A stretch of DNA of 64,000 nt from Spirosoma agri (GCF_010747415.1 NZ_JAAGNZ010000001.1:620001-684000); one strand, 5' to 3'. Counted from the first letter of the stretch, positions 45,143 to 53,825 are shown. Notes: generated by a model not told the origin, from the sequence alone. Translations and numbers: made by a program.

Positions 45143-46687
45143 ATGCAACCGCTTCCTTTTATCGTTGTTGTGGCCGGACTCACGCTGACCACGGCATCAA
45201 TGCAGGCGCAGACCCGCCCCACTAAACCGGTGGCCGCACGGTCTAAAACGCCGACGACGGCTACACTTCCTGAATTTTCCATGTCGCGGATGGAGGTTGA
45301 AAGCCATACCCGCTTTTTAGCGTCCGACGAACTCATGGGCCGTCGCACGGGCGAAGCGGGCAATCGGGCAGCCGCTCGGTATATCGCAGAACAATTCCGG
45401 CAACTTGGCTTGAAAACGCCCCCCGGGCAGACCGATTATTTACAACCGATCGAGCTGGAACGAACCAAAGCGGCTACCAATGCGACGCTGCTGGTGGGTA
45501 AGGATACGCTTAAGCTTGGGAAGGAACTAGTCGTTATGGCGGGTGAGCCCACTACGCTTACGGGCGACGTTATCTACGTTGGGTATGGCCTGACCGACGG
45601 TGACGATGGCTACAAAGGGCGCGATGTAAAAGGTCGGATCGTTGTTGTGCAGGGTGGTTCGCCAGAGGCAAAAGGTCCGGGAGAAATCTTTCGTGCGTCG
45701 GCGGAAAAACGCAAACTGGCCGCTTCAAAAGGAGCCGCTGCCCTGATTGAACTCTACAGCGAATCCATTCCGTGGGGTTTTGTTAATCAGTACTTTAGCC
45801 GCGAGCAGATTGGTATTCCGGTGACCAGTGCGACGAGTACACCCGTGACGCACGTGTGGATCAATAACGCGAATAATCAGTACAAGCAGCTGAAAGAGGC
45901 TGGCCAAGCGGTCACGCTGCGCACGTCCGGCAGACCCCATACATCCGTGCCATCGGCCAATGTAGCGGGTATTATCGAAGGAACAGACCCTAAGCTCAAG
46001 GATGAATATGTGATCCTATCGGCGCATTTTGACCACGTTGGCGTTGGGAAGCAGGGGGGGAGTGCCTACCAGCCCAGCGACAGCATCTTCAACGGCGCGC
46101 GGGATAACGCCTTTGGAACGGTTTCTATCCTGGAAGCGGCTAAAGCACTCTCGCAACAGCGGCCCAAACGGTCGATTCTGGTGCTGGCCTTAACGGGTGA
46201 AGAGGTCGGTCTGCTGGGTAGTCGTTACTACGCCGAGCACCCACTGGTGCCGCTCAAGCAAACGGTTTTTGATCTCAACACCGATGGCGCGGGCTATAAC
46301 GACACCACTATTGTTTCAGTCATTGGTCTGGAACGGACAGGGGCGAAAGCTGAAATCGAAACGGCCGCTAAAGCATTCGGTCTGGGCGTATTTGCCGAAC
46401 CTGCGCCCGAACAGGGTCTCTTCGATCGTTCGGATAATGTCAGCTTTGCCGTCAAAGGTATTCCCGCTCCAACGTTCTCACCTGGTTTCAAAACGTTCGA
46501 TGAAGCCATTGGCAAATATTATCATCAGGCTATCGATAACCCCGAATCGCTCGATTTTAACTACGTTTACAAGTTTTGCCAGGCGTTCACCTACGCGGCC
46601 CGGCTGATCGCCGACCGGCCAATGCGCCCACACTGGTCGGCGGGGGATAAGTATGAAGCGGCTGGAAAAGCCTTGTATGGACAATGA
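45143..46687 (+). CDS. Secreted M28 family zinc peptidase with PA domain
   Basis: I choose the ATG at 45143 (MQPLPFIVVVAGLTL), which opens a Sec signal; the frame extends 20 codons further upstream. The 514-aa protein has an inserted PA-type domain (about 120-260). The M28 metal ligands follow: His and Asp in SAHFDHVGVG, Asp in ARDNAFGTVS, the general base pair in LTGEEVGLLG, and a final His in KYYHQAIDNP. It is an exported aminopeptidase or carboxypeptidase for scavenging peptides. Confidence 0.92.
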   Translation: MQPLPFIVVVAGLTLTTASMQAQTRPTKPVAARSKTPTTATLPEFSMSRMEVESHTRFLASDELMGRRTGEAGNRAAARYIAEQFRQLGLKTPPGQTDYLQPIELERTKAATNATLLVGKDTLKLGKELVVMAGEPTTLTGDVIYVGYGLTDGDDGYKGRDVKGRIVVVQGGSPEAKGPGEIFRASAEKRKLAASKGAAALIELYSESIPWGFVNQYFSREQIGIPVTSATSTPVTHVWINNANNQYKQLKEAGQAVTLRTSGRPHTSVPSANVAGIIEGTDPKLKDEYVILSAHFDHVGVGKQGGSAYQPSDSIFNGARDNAFGTVSILEAAKALSQQRPKRSILVLALTGEEVGLLGSRYYAEHPLVPLKQTVFDLNTDGAGYNDTTIVSVIGLERTGAKAEIETAAKAFGLGVFAEPAPEQGLFDRSDNVSFAVKGIPAPTFSPGFKTFDEAIGKYYHQAIDNPESLDFNYVYKFCQAFTYAARLIADRPMRPHWSAGDKYEAAGKALYGQ

Positions 46688-46704
46688 GTACTGGGTTGGC
46701 TACT

Positions 46705-46754
46705 GGTTTTATCCGGGTTGATCGTAAGTCGACCGATTAACCCGGATAAAAACC
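46705..46754 (+). terminator. Terminator hairpin after the M28 gene
   Basis: GGTTTTATCCGGGTT pairs with AACCCGGATAAAAACC (one bulged base) and extends through ATCG/CGAT around a short loop. It has A/T runs within both arms. Confidence 0.75.
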
Positions 46755-46819
46755 GTTCAGCGCCTTAGAAAACTAAACGACTCAACCCTACGTTATTTAC
46801 TTGATAACAACACTTCGAC

Positions 46820-47053
46820 ATGCTGTTTAAATATCTGTTCATCATCACCCTTATTATTTTGTTCGTACCGCCCGTACGCCGATTTGTTTTTTACCTGCTC
46901 GTTGGTCGTCAGCTGGTAAAAGAACAGAAGCGGAACGGCAACGTTCATGGTGGTCGTCGGGAAGGTGAAATTCGGGTAGATCCCCGGCCTTCGAACGATT
47001 CCGATACGCGCTATAAAGGTGGTGAATACGTTGATTACGAAGAGATTAAGTGA
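46820..47053 (+). CDS. DUF4834-like small membrane protein
   Basis: A 77-aa protein. An N-terminal transmembrane helix (LFKYLFIITLIILFVPPVRR) is followed by FVFYLLVGRQLVKEQ and a polar, Arg/Gly/Asp-rich tail ending GGEYVDYEEIK. This is the layout of the DUF4834 family of Bacteroidota, of unknown function. The stop is adjacent (zero gap) to the stop of the convergent lipoprotein gene. Confidence 0.75.
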   Translation: MLFKYLFIITLIILFVPPVRRFVFYLLVGRQLVKEQKRNGNVHGGRREGEIRVDPRPSNDSDTRYKGGEYVDYEEIK

Positions 47054-47434
47054 TCAGTATTCTTTCTTGTATTTCACCGCGAGGCCAGTCATCACATAGC
47101 CGTTGTCGGTCGTAGACGTGTAATACGTATAACGAACGGCTACGAGTGCGTCTGCGCCGATTTTTTTGGCCTGCACGGTTAATCTCGATAGCAGCAACTC
47201 CTTCTGCTGCACATCATTACCCCGGCTGAGCATTCGGTAATTGGCCGACTGCCGTCGTGTCAGGGGCACTTCCCCTTTCAATTCCAGGTCCTGTAACGGG
47301 TCAAATGGCCGGTCGGGTCGCTGGTTCTCGTAGAATACGTCTACGGGGTAATGCGGTTTATTTTGTAGATAGACCATGGGTTTGAAACAGCCCGTCAGGC
47401 TTACCACGACCAGTAGCAGTAGTACATATCTCAT
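47054..47434 (-). CDS. Small lipoprotein of unknown function
   Basis: A 126-aa lipoprotein (MRYVLLLLVVVSLTGC, Cys16). The mature part ends in a beta/alpha segment LSRLTVQAKKIGADALVAVR, followed by YTYYTSTTDNGYVMTGLAVK, loosely similar to YbjQ/RcsF-type small envelope domains. It lies 9 bp after purN on the same strand, so it may share that transcript. Confidence 0.7.
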   Translation of the reverse strand: MRYVLLLLVVVSLTGCFKPMVYLQNKPHYPVDVFYENQRPDRPFDPLQDLELKGEVPLTRRQSANYRMLSRGNDVQQKELLLSRLTVQAKKIGADALVAVRYTYYTSTTDNGYVMTGLAVKYKKEY

Positions 47435-47443
47435 CGGTTTTCG

Positions 47444-48088
47444 CTAATCAATATTTTTCAGAACGTCGGCCACGATTCGGGGGTAATGCATATGCTCAAG
47501 AACCTGTATCTTCCGGGCAACATCCTCCGGCGTATCCGTCGCGACGACCGGGCAACTGGCCTGAAAGATGATTTGACCCTCATCGTACCGCTCATTTACG
47601 TAATGAATCGTAATGCCTGATTCGGTTTCGCCAGCCGCAACTACCGCTTCGTGCACAAAGTGGCCGTACATGCCCTTTCCACCAAATTTAGGCAATAAAG
47701 CCGGGTGAATATTAATAATTCTATCGGGAAAAGCACGAACCAGATCGCCCGGCATTAGCCACATGAATCCAGCCAGTACGATCAAATCAATCGCCTGTTT
47801 CTGGAGAAGCTGCGTGATCCGGTCGGTCTCATAAAACGTCTTTCGGTCAAACAAAAGCACGGGAATGTGAAGCCGTCGGGCACGGTCAATAACCCCCGCT
47901 TTGGCATTGTTTGAGACGATCAGCGACACGTCAACGTCCGTACTGTCAGCAAAATACGAGGCAATTTGTTCAGCGTTCGAGCCGGAACCGGAGGCAAAAA
48001 TGGCGATACGTTTCAAGAGATAGGCGGTCAGATGGTCAGTCAGGTAGTCGTAAAACGATGCAAACTCAATGGAGTAACGCATTGGCAT
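47444..48088 (-). CDS. purN: Phosphoribosylglycinamide formyltransferase (GAR transformylase)
   Basis: Transfers a formyl group from 10-formyl-THF to GAR in purine synthesis. Motifs are the phosphate loop ASGSGSNAEQI, INIHPALLPKFGGKGMYG with the catalytic Asn-His pair, and VNERYDEGQII with the catalytic Asp. The first 24 residues before LKRIAIFASGSGSN look unlike the family, so a TTG at 48014-48016 (190-aa protein) is probably the true start; I give the ATG-start frame. It diverges from the ABC ATPase gene. Confidence 0.93.
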   Translation of the reverse strand: MPMRYSIEFASFYDYLTDHLTAYLLKRIAIFASGSGSNAEQIASYFADSTDVDVSLIVSNNAKAGVIDRARRLHIPVLLFDRKTFYETDRITQLLQKQAIDLIVLAGFMWLMPGDLVRAFPDRIINIHPALLPKFGGKGMYGHFVHEAVVAAGETESGITIHYVNERYDEGQIIFQASCPVVATDTPEDVARKIQVLEHMHYPRIVADVLKNID

Positions 48089-48145
48089 ACGTGGCGTTGA
48101 TCACATACTTACCGGCTGATAGGGGTCAAAATTACAACTTTTACC

Positions 48146-48153
48146 TATTTTTG
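48146..48153 (+). promoter_or_regulatory. -7 box for the ABC ATPase gene
   Basis: TATTTTTG matches TAnnTTTG and lies 20 bases before the ATG at 48174. It overlaps the GTG at 48153, which argues that translation starts at 48174 and not at that GTG. Confidence 0.5.
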
Positions 48154-48173
48154 TGAGTACTCGCCCGAATCCA

Positions 48174-48800
48174 ATGCTGGCAACCAAGCAACTCACCTTC
48201 GAATACGGTCCTGCGAAACAGTTCGCATTTCCGGATGTATATTGTGCTAACCGCGAAGCGCTCCTGATTCTGGGCCGGTCTGGCACCGGCAAAACAACTT
48301 TTCTTCACCTGCTGGCTTTGCTGCTTCGTCCGAAAAGTGGCTCGGTTGTTATCGATCAAACGGATTTGACCAAGTTGAGTGCCGCCGAAACGGCAGCCTT
48401 CCGGGCCAAGCACGTTGGTATTGTTTACCAGAAGCCCCACTTCGTCAGTTCGCTCTCAGTACTCGATAACCTGGTGCTGGCCAACTATCTGGCCAATAAG
48501 CCGCAGGATAAAACCCTCGCCCGTGATCTGGCTGGTCAACTTGGCTTTGGCGATCACATGGCGAAGAAAACGCACCAATTGAGTCAGGGCGAACAGCAGC
48601 GGGTCAGTATTGCGCGGGCCGTCATGAATCAGCCCGATATTATTCTGGCCGATGAACCCACATCGAGCCTTGACGACGAGAATACGGACCGCGTCGTCAA
48701 GCTCCTGCGTGATCAGTCGGAACGGATTGGGGCCAGCCTGATCGTCGTTACACACGACCAGCGTCTGAAAGATGTGTTTCAGAATCGGATCGTTCTCTAG
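48174..48800 (+). CDS. ABC transporter ATP-binding protein, LolD-like
   Basis: A 208-aa ATPase from the ATG at 48174. Walker A is GRSGTGKTT, the Q-loop IVYQKPHFVSSLS, the signature LSQGEQQR, Walker B IILADEPTSSLDD, and the H-loop VVTHDQRL. Length and motifs match the LolD/MacB-type ATPases that work with FtsX-like permeases on lipoprotein release or peptide export. No permease gene is adjacent, so its partner must lie elsewhere. It is followed 30 bp later by a cyclophilin gene. Confidence 0.9.
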   Translation: MLATKQLTFEYGPAKQFAFPDVYCANREALLILGRSGTGKTTFLHLLALLLRPKSGSVVIDQTDLTKLSAAETAAFRAKHVGIVYQKPHFVSSLSVLDNLVLANYLANKPQDKTLARDLAGQLGFGDHMAKKTHQLSQGEQQRVSIARAVMNQPDIILADEPTSSLDDENTDRVVKLLRDQSERIGASLIVVTHDQRLKDVFQNRIVL

Positions 48801-48830
48801 TTGTCAATCAATAGTATCTTCCCTATCCTG

Positions 48831-49535
48831 ATGCGAAACTTTCTGTTGCTCTTTTTTTTGATACCGTTACTAACAGTCGGGCAAAACCGGAAGAAAAAAG
48901 ATTACCTTGTCTCGCTCAACACGCCGTACGGCACCATGCGACTCGTGTTATATGACCAGACGCCCAAGCATAAAGAAAACTTTATTAAACTCGTCAACCA
49001 GAAATTTTACGACAGTCTGTTGTTTCACCGGATTATCCCGCTGTTTATGATTCAGGGGGGCGACCCGAAATCACGGAAGGCACAGGCCGACGAACCGATG
49101 GGAGGAGGTGACATTGGCTATAAAATTCCGGCTGAATTTGTCCCGACTCTGTTTCACAAAAAGGGCGCACTGGCGGCTGCCCGCGATAATAATCCCGAAA
49201 AAGCATCAAGTGGCTGTCAGTTTTACGTGGTGCAGGGGCGCGTCTGGAGCGATGAGGAGTTGCAGAAGCAGATTACCCGCATTCAGACCATGAAAGGGCA
49301 TGTTCCGACGGATGAGCAAAAACAGGTGTACAAAACAGTAGGCGGTGCTCCTCATCTGGACGGAAACTACACCGTGTTTGGTGAAGTGATTGACGGGCTG
49401 GCCGTTGTAGACAGCATAGCCAAACAGCCGCGTAATGAGCTGGACCGTCCCAAACAGGACATCCGAATGACCATGACGGGGGCTTGGGTGAAGAAAAAAA
49501 AGATTAAGAAACAGTTCGGATATCAACCCCTGTAG
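48831..49535 (+). CDS. Exported cyclophilin-type peptidyl-prolyl isomerase
   Basis: I choose ATG 48831 (MRNFLLLFFLIPLLTVGQ), which opens a signal peptide. The 234-aa protein is a cyclophilin: FHRIIPLFMIQGGDP carries the catalytic Arg and Gln, GALAAARDNNPEKASSGCQF is the binding-loop region, and NYTVFGEVIDGLAVVD follows. It helps fold proline-containing proteins in the periplasm. A basic tail (KKKKIKKQ) is unusual. Its stop codon is formed by the GTAGAGAC repeat that begins at 49532. Confidence 0.92.
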   Translation: MRNFLLLFFLIPLLTVGQNRKKKDYLVSLNTPYGTMRLVLYDQTPKHKENFIKLVNQKFYDSLLFHRIIPLFMIQGGDPKSRKAQADEPMGGGDIGYKIPAEFVPTLFHKKGALAAARDNNPEKASSGCQFYVVQGRVWSDEELQKQITRIQTMKGHVPTDEQKQVYKTVGGAPHLDGNYTVFGEVIDGLAVVDSIAKQPRNELDRPKQDIRMTMTGAWVKKKKIKKQFGYQPL

Positions 49536-49562
49536 AGACCGGTCCGACGTATCGGTTTCTAC
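49532..49562. repeat. Intergenic hairpin repeat with GTAGAGAC ends, copy 3
   Basis: GTAGAGACCG (49532-49541) pairs with CGGTTTCTAC (49553-49562, one G:T pair). The first 15 bases equal those of the copy at 16616. The element contains the TAG stop codon of the cyclophilin gene. Confidence 0.6.
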
Positions 49563-49573
49563 GAAAAGAACTT

Positions 49574-50485
49574 ATGAAAAAACGAATTTTACTCACTGGT
49601 GCCAATGGCTTATTGGGCCAGAAATTGGTTGGTTTGCTGGTGCAGCAGCCAGATGTTGACTTAATCGCAACGGCACGGGGCAGTAATCGCCTGCCTTTTG
49701 CGGATGGCTATACGTACCGGTCAATGGACATCACTGACCGTCAGCAGGTACTTGATGTGATCGCCGATGTACGCCCAAACGTAGTTATCCACGGCGCTGC
49801 GATGACGGATGTGGATAAGTGCGAAGTTCAGAAAGATGATTGCTGGGCGCAGAATGTCCACGCTGTCGAGTATATCATCGAAGCGTGCCAGGCGACTGAC
49901 GCGTTCCTAGTACACGTATCGACTGACTTTATTTTTGATGGTGCCGACGGCCCCTACGACGAAACCGCCGAAGCGAATCCGATCAGTTTTTATGGCTGGA
50001 GCAAAGAGGCTGGTGAGTCGGCGGTCAAGCATTCGAAAATCCGCTGGGCCATTGCGCGAACGGTACTCGTCTATGGGATCGCGCACGACATGAGCCGTAG
50101 TAACATCATTCTGTGGGTCAAAAAGTCGTTGGAAGAGGGAAAAAATATCAAGGTTGTAACCGACCAATGGCGTAGTCCGACCCTGGCCGAGGATCTGGCT
50201 ATGGGCTGTTACCTCATTGCCGATCAGGAAGCTGAAGGGATCTTTAATATTTCGGGTAAGGAAGTGATAACGCCCTACGAAATGGCAATTAAAACAGCCG
50301 ATTATTTCGGCTTGGATAAGTCGCTGATTGCCCAGGCCGACGCATCGACGTTTACGCAGGTTGCCCGCCGTCCTCCGCGTACCGGATTCATTCTGGACAA
50401 AGCGCAAACGGTGCTTGGGTATAATCCGCACTCGTTCGAAGAAGGCATTGCTATCCTGGCCGACCAGCTAAAGCAACCCGTCTAA
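49574..50485 (+). CDS. RmlD-like dTDP-4-dehydrorhamnose reductase family protein
   Basis: A 303-aa extended SDR. The NAD(P) loop is LLTGANGLLGQKLVGLL; DVRPNVVIHGAAMTDVDKCE is the RmlD-type signature; VSTDFIFDGADGPYDE and YGWSKEAGE (the Tyr-x3-Lys pair) are catalytic. RmlD makes dTDP-L-rhamnose, but the other rml genes are absent, and related members act on S-adenosylmethionine synthase or other nucleotide sugars. The general reductase class is sure, the substrate is not. Confidence 0.85.
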   Translation: MKKRILLTGANGLLGQKLVGLLVQQPDVDLIATARGSNRLPFADGYTYRSMDITDRQQVLDVIADVRPNVVIHGAAMTDVDKCEVQKDDCWAQNVHAVEYIIEACQATDAFLVHVSTDFIFDGADGPYDETAEANPISFYGWSKEAGESAVKHSKIRWAIARTVLVYGIAHDMSRSNIILWVKKSLEEGKNIKVVTDQWRSPTLAEDLAMGCYLIADQEAEGIFNISGKEVITPYEMAIKTADYFGLDKSLIAQADASTFTQVARRPPRTGFILDKAQTVLGYNPHSFEEGIAILADQLKQPV

Positions 50486-50512
50486 ATACTGAATTACCCA
50501 GAGTCAATCGGC

Positions 50513-50773
50513 GTGATACTCCATCTGAAAGCAAAACCCGGCAGCAAAGTAGATCAACTATTCTACGATGCTGCCGGATTGCTTAACGCTAAGATCAGGG
50601 CACCCGCTCAGGATGGTAAGGCCAATGCTTATCTGGTTGAATTTCTGGCTAACCAATTCGGCATCTCAAAGTCGAGAGTGACCCTTGTCGCCGGGTTTAC
50701 GAATCCGCACAAACGGCTGGAGGTCGATGTTACGGACGAGGAATTCAGACACGTTCAGGAGCGTTTTCGCTGA
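50513..50773 (+). CDS. DUF167 / YggU-family protein
   Basis: An 86-aa protein starting at a GTG (50513). The DUF167 signature is clear: LHLKAKPGSKVDQLFYD, LNAKIRAPAQDGKANAYLVE, FLANQFGISKSRVTLVAGFT and NPHKRLEVD. A widespread family of unknown function. It is 27 bp after the RmlD-like gene on the same strand. Confidence 0.9.
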   Translation: MILHLKAKPGSKVDQLFYDAAGLLNAKIRAPAQDGKANAYLVEFLANQFGISKSRVTLVAGFTNPHKRLEVDVTDEEFRHVQERFR

Positions 50774-50894
50774 CCTGTATTGACGAGCACAGACCGCAAG
50801 CGTGATCCAGTAACAGAAAGTTGAATCGTTGAGCAAACGTATTTTGTGATAATGAGCGTGTGAAAATCGCCAGGCTTAACGGACTATGGACCAT

Positions 50895-51233
50895 TTAATT
50901 CCACATGGTGCCGTTTAATCCCAGAACAGTACCGATCCACAGCGCAAAAATGTAGCCAATCAGGCTCAGTACGGTAGCAATCAGCTTTTTCCAACCGCCC
51001 TGGTAGCGCAGGTAATCCATAAAATAGTAGAATGCACCGCCCATCGCACCGGCTACGGGCACCATTAGCAGCGGTTTGATCATCCATAGTTTCCCCCATT
51101 CAGGATTAGGCTCGCCACTTTTAAACAGGAAAAATGCGATCAGGAGTAGAGCAACTCCCGCGCCCTGTACCATTCGTTTGCCAAGTGGCGCTGGATGAAT
51201 TGGCTGTATTGTTGACTCGTTTTTCATTGCCAT
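50895..51233 (-). CDS. Small membrane protein of unknown function
   Basis: I choose Met at 51231-51233 (MAMKNESTIQ), giving 112 aa; the frame extends 10 codons further. Three predicted helices (VQGAGVALLLIAFFLF, LLMVPVAGAMGGAFYYFMDY, LIATVLSLIGYIFALWIG) account for most of it. Similar small proteins in Bacteroidota are sometimes labelled KefB-like, but nothing here shows ion transport. Alone on its strand. Confidence 0.6.
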   Translation of the reverse strand: MAMKNESTIQPIHPAPLGKRMVQGAGVALLLIAFFLFKSGEPNPEWGKLWMIKPLLMVPVAGAMGGAFYYFMDYLRYQGGWKKLIATVLSLIGYIFALWIGTVLGLNGTMWN

Positions 51234-51778
51234 GTTAGAAGTATAAATTGGTCGTCTTTTCAACGGGTAAAATAAGCTATTGATCTGACTAGACGATTAA
51301 TAAAGAAATGGTTATCCTAGTGATTCCGTGTAGTTAGCTAACAAACTGCACGACGATCTATTATTTTTAAAAGTACTTTGTAGTACAAAGTTAAAAGCAA
51401 AATAGAACTATGCAAGTGGAGACAGCAAGAAATGCTGTGATCGCATTCATAATTGAGGCTAGTTTCTCGACGAGTGTGATAAGGTGATAGGTCTAAAGAG
51501 AATTACAAATGAATTAATGCTCTAGACCAAAGGAGTGTAAAAGGCTTGCGAGTCACTGTCTTTAAAATCAACTTCAGGCGGTCTATTCCATATTTCAGGA
51601 CAAGAAACTGGTAGAAAATAAAAAATGGCATTCGTATTTTTATGATAAATACTGGATTATTGATAAAATAAACGTAAAAATTGTTCCGAATGCTAAATTA
51701 ATGATACTATATATATACCTTTTTTATACATTACATACAACATAGTTCCACAGTTAACCGCCGTCTTTAGGATAAAAA
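51234..51778. other. AT-rich intergenic region before the acyltransferase gene
   Basis: About 545 bases, clearly richer in A and T than its surroundings, particularly 51600-51750. It holds one good palindrome (51375-51391) and no open frame, RNA gene or mobile-element end that I can support. It must carry the promoter of the acyltransferase gene. Confidence 0.6.
51375..51391. promoter_or_regulatory. Palindromic operator-like site
   Basis: ACTTTGTAGTACAAAGT is a perfect 17-base palindrome (8-base arms around one G). It resembles operators of PadR or BlaI-type repressors, but no such regulator is in the window. It is 142 bases upstream of the small membrane protein and 388 upstream of the acyltransferase. 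Confidence 0.45.
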
Positions 51779-52915
51779 ATGAACAGAATAAGAAGCATAG
51801 ATGGCCTTCGAGCGGTATCTATTGCCATGGTATTACTTGCTCATGGGGTCTACAAAACTCCGGCTCATTATACGAACAATTCTGTCTTTACCTACCTGTC
51901 GAACGGCTCCCTGGGAGTCAGGTTTTTCTTCGTTATCAGTGGTTATCTGATCACGAAGCTGTTGCTCGCTGAAGAAAAAAAGACAGGAACAATCAATATA
52001 AAAGATTTTTATGTTCGCCGAGTGCTGCGGATCTTCCCTGTGTTTTACCTGTATATACTAGTTGTTTTCGGGTTAAAGTGGTTTTTCATTCCCGACATAG
52101 TTAGTAGCTATTACCTTGTTTTTTTCGCTGGTTTTTATCTGTGGAACTACCAGCATTTTTTTAGTTATCCGTCCATCCCCAATGATAAGGGATACTGGTT
52201 CTTCGGTCATTTCTGGTCATTGGCCGTAGAGGAACAATTTTATCTCCTATGGCCTCTTCTGTTCAGAAAATTCGATAAGACCCGATTACTGAAATTGTGT
52301 ATAGCCCTTATGTTGCTCATGCCACTGCTGAGAGTGGCGCATTATGTTATATTTCCCGGTATGCGTTTGCAGATTCCTATGATGCTGCATACCGGAGGAG
52401 ATACTATTCTCACGGGCTGTCTTGGTGCTTTACTGGAAGAAAAAATCCTGGCGAATAAATGGCTGATCTATTTAATGAAGAACAAGCTGATCGTATTTAT
52501 CCTGTTTATCCTGCTCTTCGTGGTATCACCTGCGCTAGCCGTAATGTATAAAGGATCTTATGGCATGACAATCGGGATGACCGTAAATAATCTGCTTATT
52601 ATTTTTCTGGTCCTGTGGTGCATCCACATACCATCCTTTGTTGCGCGCGTTCTAAACAGTAAGCTACTGATTCACATTGGGGTGTTGTCGTATTCACTCT
52701 ATGTCTGGCAGCAACTGTTTCTGACCTACCAGTTAAATTACTGGATCAATCAATTTCCTCAAAACTTCATTGCGGTCTTCGGCGTCGCTACCGTTTCGTA
52801 TTACTTTGTCGAGAAACCTGTCTTGCGTTTGAAAAACAGGTTTAAACGAATAACGCTGTTCAATCGCGAAGAGAAAATAAGCTTTGCTAGACGTACGGGA
52901 CCTATCGAAAGCTGA
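51779..52915 (+). CDS. Membrane acyltransferase, OafA/YrhL type
   Basis: A 378-aa membrane protein of the acyltransferase-3 family with about 10 helices. The catalytic His is in IAMVLLAHGVYKTP; SLGVRFFFVISGYLITKLLL, DFYVRRVLRIFPVFYLYILV and FGHFWSLAVEEQFYLLWPL are family landmarks. It adds acyl groups (often acetyl) to surface polysaccharides. The gene and its upstream region are visibly more AT-rich than its neighbours, so acquisition by transfer is likely. Confidence 0.9.
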   Translation: MNRIRSIDGLRAVSIAMVLLAHGVYKTPAHYTNNSVFTYLSNGSLGVRFFFVISGYLITKLLLAEEKKTGTINIKDFYVRRVLRIFPVFYLYILVVFGLKWFFIPDIVSSYYLVFFAGFYLWNYQHFFSYPSIPNDKGYWFFGHFWSLAVEEQFYLLWPLLFRKFDKTRLLKLCIALMLLMPLLRVAHYVIFPGMRLQIPMMLHTGGDTILTGCLGALLEEKILANKWLIYLMKNKLIVFILFILLFVVSPALAVMYKGSYGMTIGMTVNNLLIIFLVLWCIHIPSFVARVLNSKLLIHIGVLSYSLYVWQQLFLTYQLNYWINQFPQNFIAVFGVATVSYYFVEKPVLRLKNRFKRITLFNREEKISFARRTGPIES

Positions 52916-52941
52916 TTATGTATCTCCCGGGAACGGATCGA

Positions 52942-53742
52942 TTATACTGCGTCAACGGGTTCGGTCATGGTTTCGGCGGGCTGTTTCCGGGGAATGTAAT
53001 GACGGAAGAAACTGCTGATTTTCATCTGCAAAACACCGAAAACGGCTTCTTTGAAAATCTTGGTAGACATCTTGGAAACGCCTTTTGTGCGATCGGTGAA
53101 AATAATTGGTACTTCCTTAATGCGGAAACCGTATTTCCAGCAGGTGAATTTCATTTCGATCTGGAACGCATAACCCACAAACTTGATCGGGTTGTGCATA
53201 ATTACTTCCAGCACCGTATGGCGATAACATACGAAACCTGCTGTGGGGTCCATGATGGACATTCCCGTAACGAACCGAACATAAACGCCCGCGAAATAGG
53301 ACATAAGAACGCGTCCCATTGGCCAATTAACGACGTTAACACCCCGTATATAGCGTGAGCCAACGGCTACATCGGCCCGGTTAGGACCTTCGTCGGCACA
53401 GGCATGATACAGCTTGATGAGGTCTTCCGGGTTGTGCGAAAAATCGGCATCCATCTCGAACAGATACTGATACCCTCTGGACAAAGCCCATTTGAACCCA
53501 TCGATATAGGCCGTACCCAACCCGAGTTTACCGCGCCGTTCCAGTAGGTGTAATCGGGATGAGGTATTGCCACCGGTATATTCTTCCTGTAAATCACGAA
53601 CGATCCGGGCCGTTCCATCGGGCGAACCATCATCTACGATCAGTACGTCGAACGGCTCCGGTAGTGAGAATACTTTGCGGATGATGGCCTCAATGTTCTC
53701 AATCTCATTATAGGTTGGAATAACTACCAAACGTTCTTTCAC
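52942..53742 (-). CDS. Polyprenol monophosphomannose synthase-like glycosyltransferase (GT2)
   Basis: A 266-aa cytoplasmic GT2 enzyme of the dolichol-phosphate-mannose synthase type. It begins RLVVIPTYNEIENIEAIIRK, then DVLIVDDGSPDGTA (nucleotide site), LLERRGKLGLGTAYIDGFKW, FEMDADFSHNPEDL (DAD metal motif) and FAGVYVRFVTGMSIMDPTAG, with RTKGVSKMS closing. It would load a sugar from GDP- or UDP-sugar onto polyprenyl phosphate. The C-terminal 30 residues are not family-like. Confidence 0.9.
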   Translation of the reverse strand: MKERLVVIPTYNEIENIEAIIRKVFSLPEPFDVLIVDDGSPDGTARIVRDLQEEYTGGNTSSRLHLLERRGKLGLGTAYIDGFKWALSRGYQYLFEMDADFSHNPEDLIKLYHACADEGPNRADVAVGSRYIRGVNVVNWPMGRVLMSYFAGVYVRFVTGMSIMDPTAGFVCYRHTVLEVIMHNPIKFVGYAFQIEMKFTCWKYGFRIKEVPIIFTDRTKGVSKMSTKIFKEAVFGVLQMKISSFFRHYIPRKQPAETMTEPVDAV

Positions 53743-53777
53743 AGCGTATCGAGTGGGTTAGCAACTGACTGATCTTA

Positions 53778-53822
53778 TTGTATTTATACAACAGCTAAAT
53801 CAGTACTTTTTGTACAAAATTA
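53778..53822 (-). promoter_or_regulatory. Two palindromes and a -7 box upstream of the GT2 gene
   Basis: TTGTAT-TT-ATACAA (53778-53791) and TTTTGTACAAAA (53808-53819) are both perfect palindromes. On the minus strand TAATTTTG (53815-53822) fits the -7 consensus and overlaps the second, placing a possible repressor site on the promoter. Confidence 0.4.
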
Positions 53823-53825
53823 CTA

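Noticed and set aside
52918..53358. A 146-codon plus-strand frame opposite the GT2 gene
   Set aside because: It is antisense to the conserved glycosyltransferase frame and has no domain signature.
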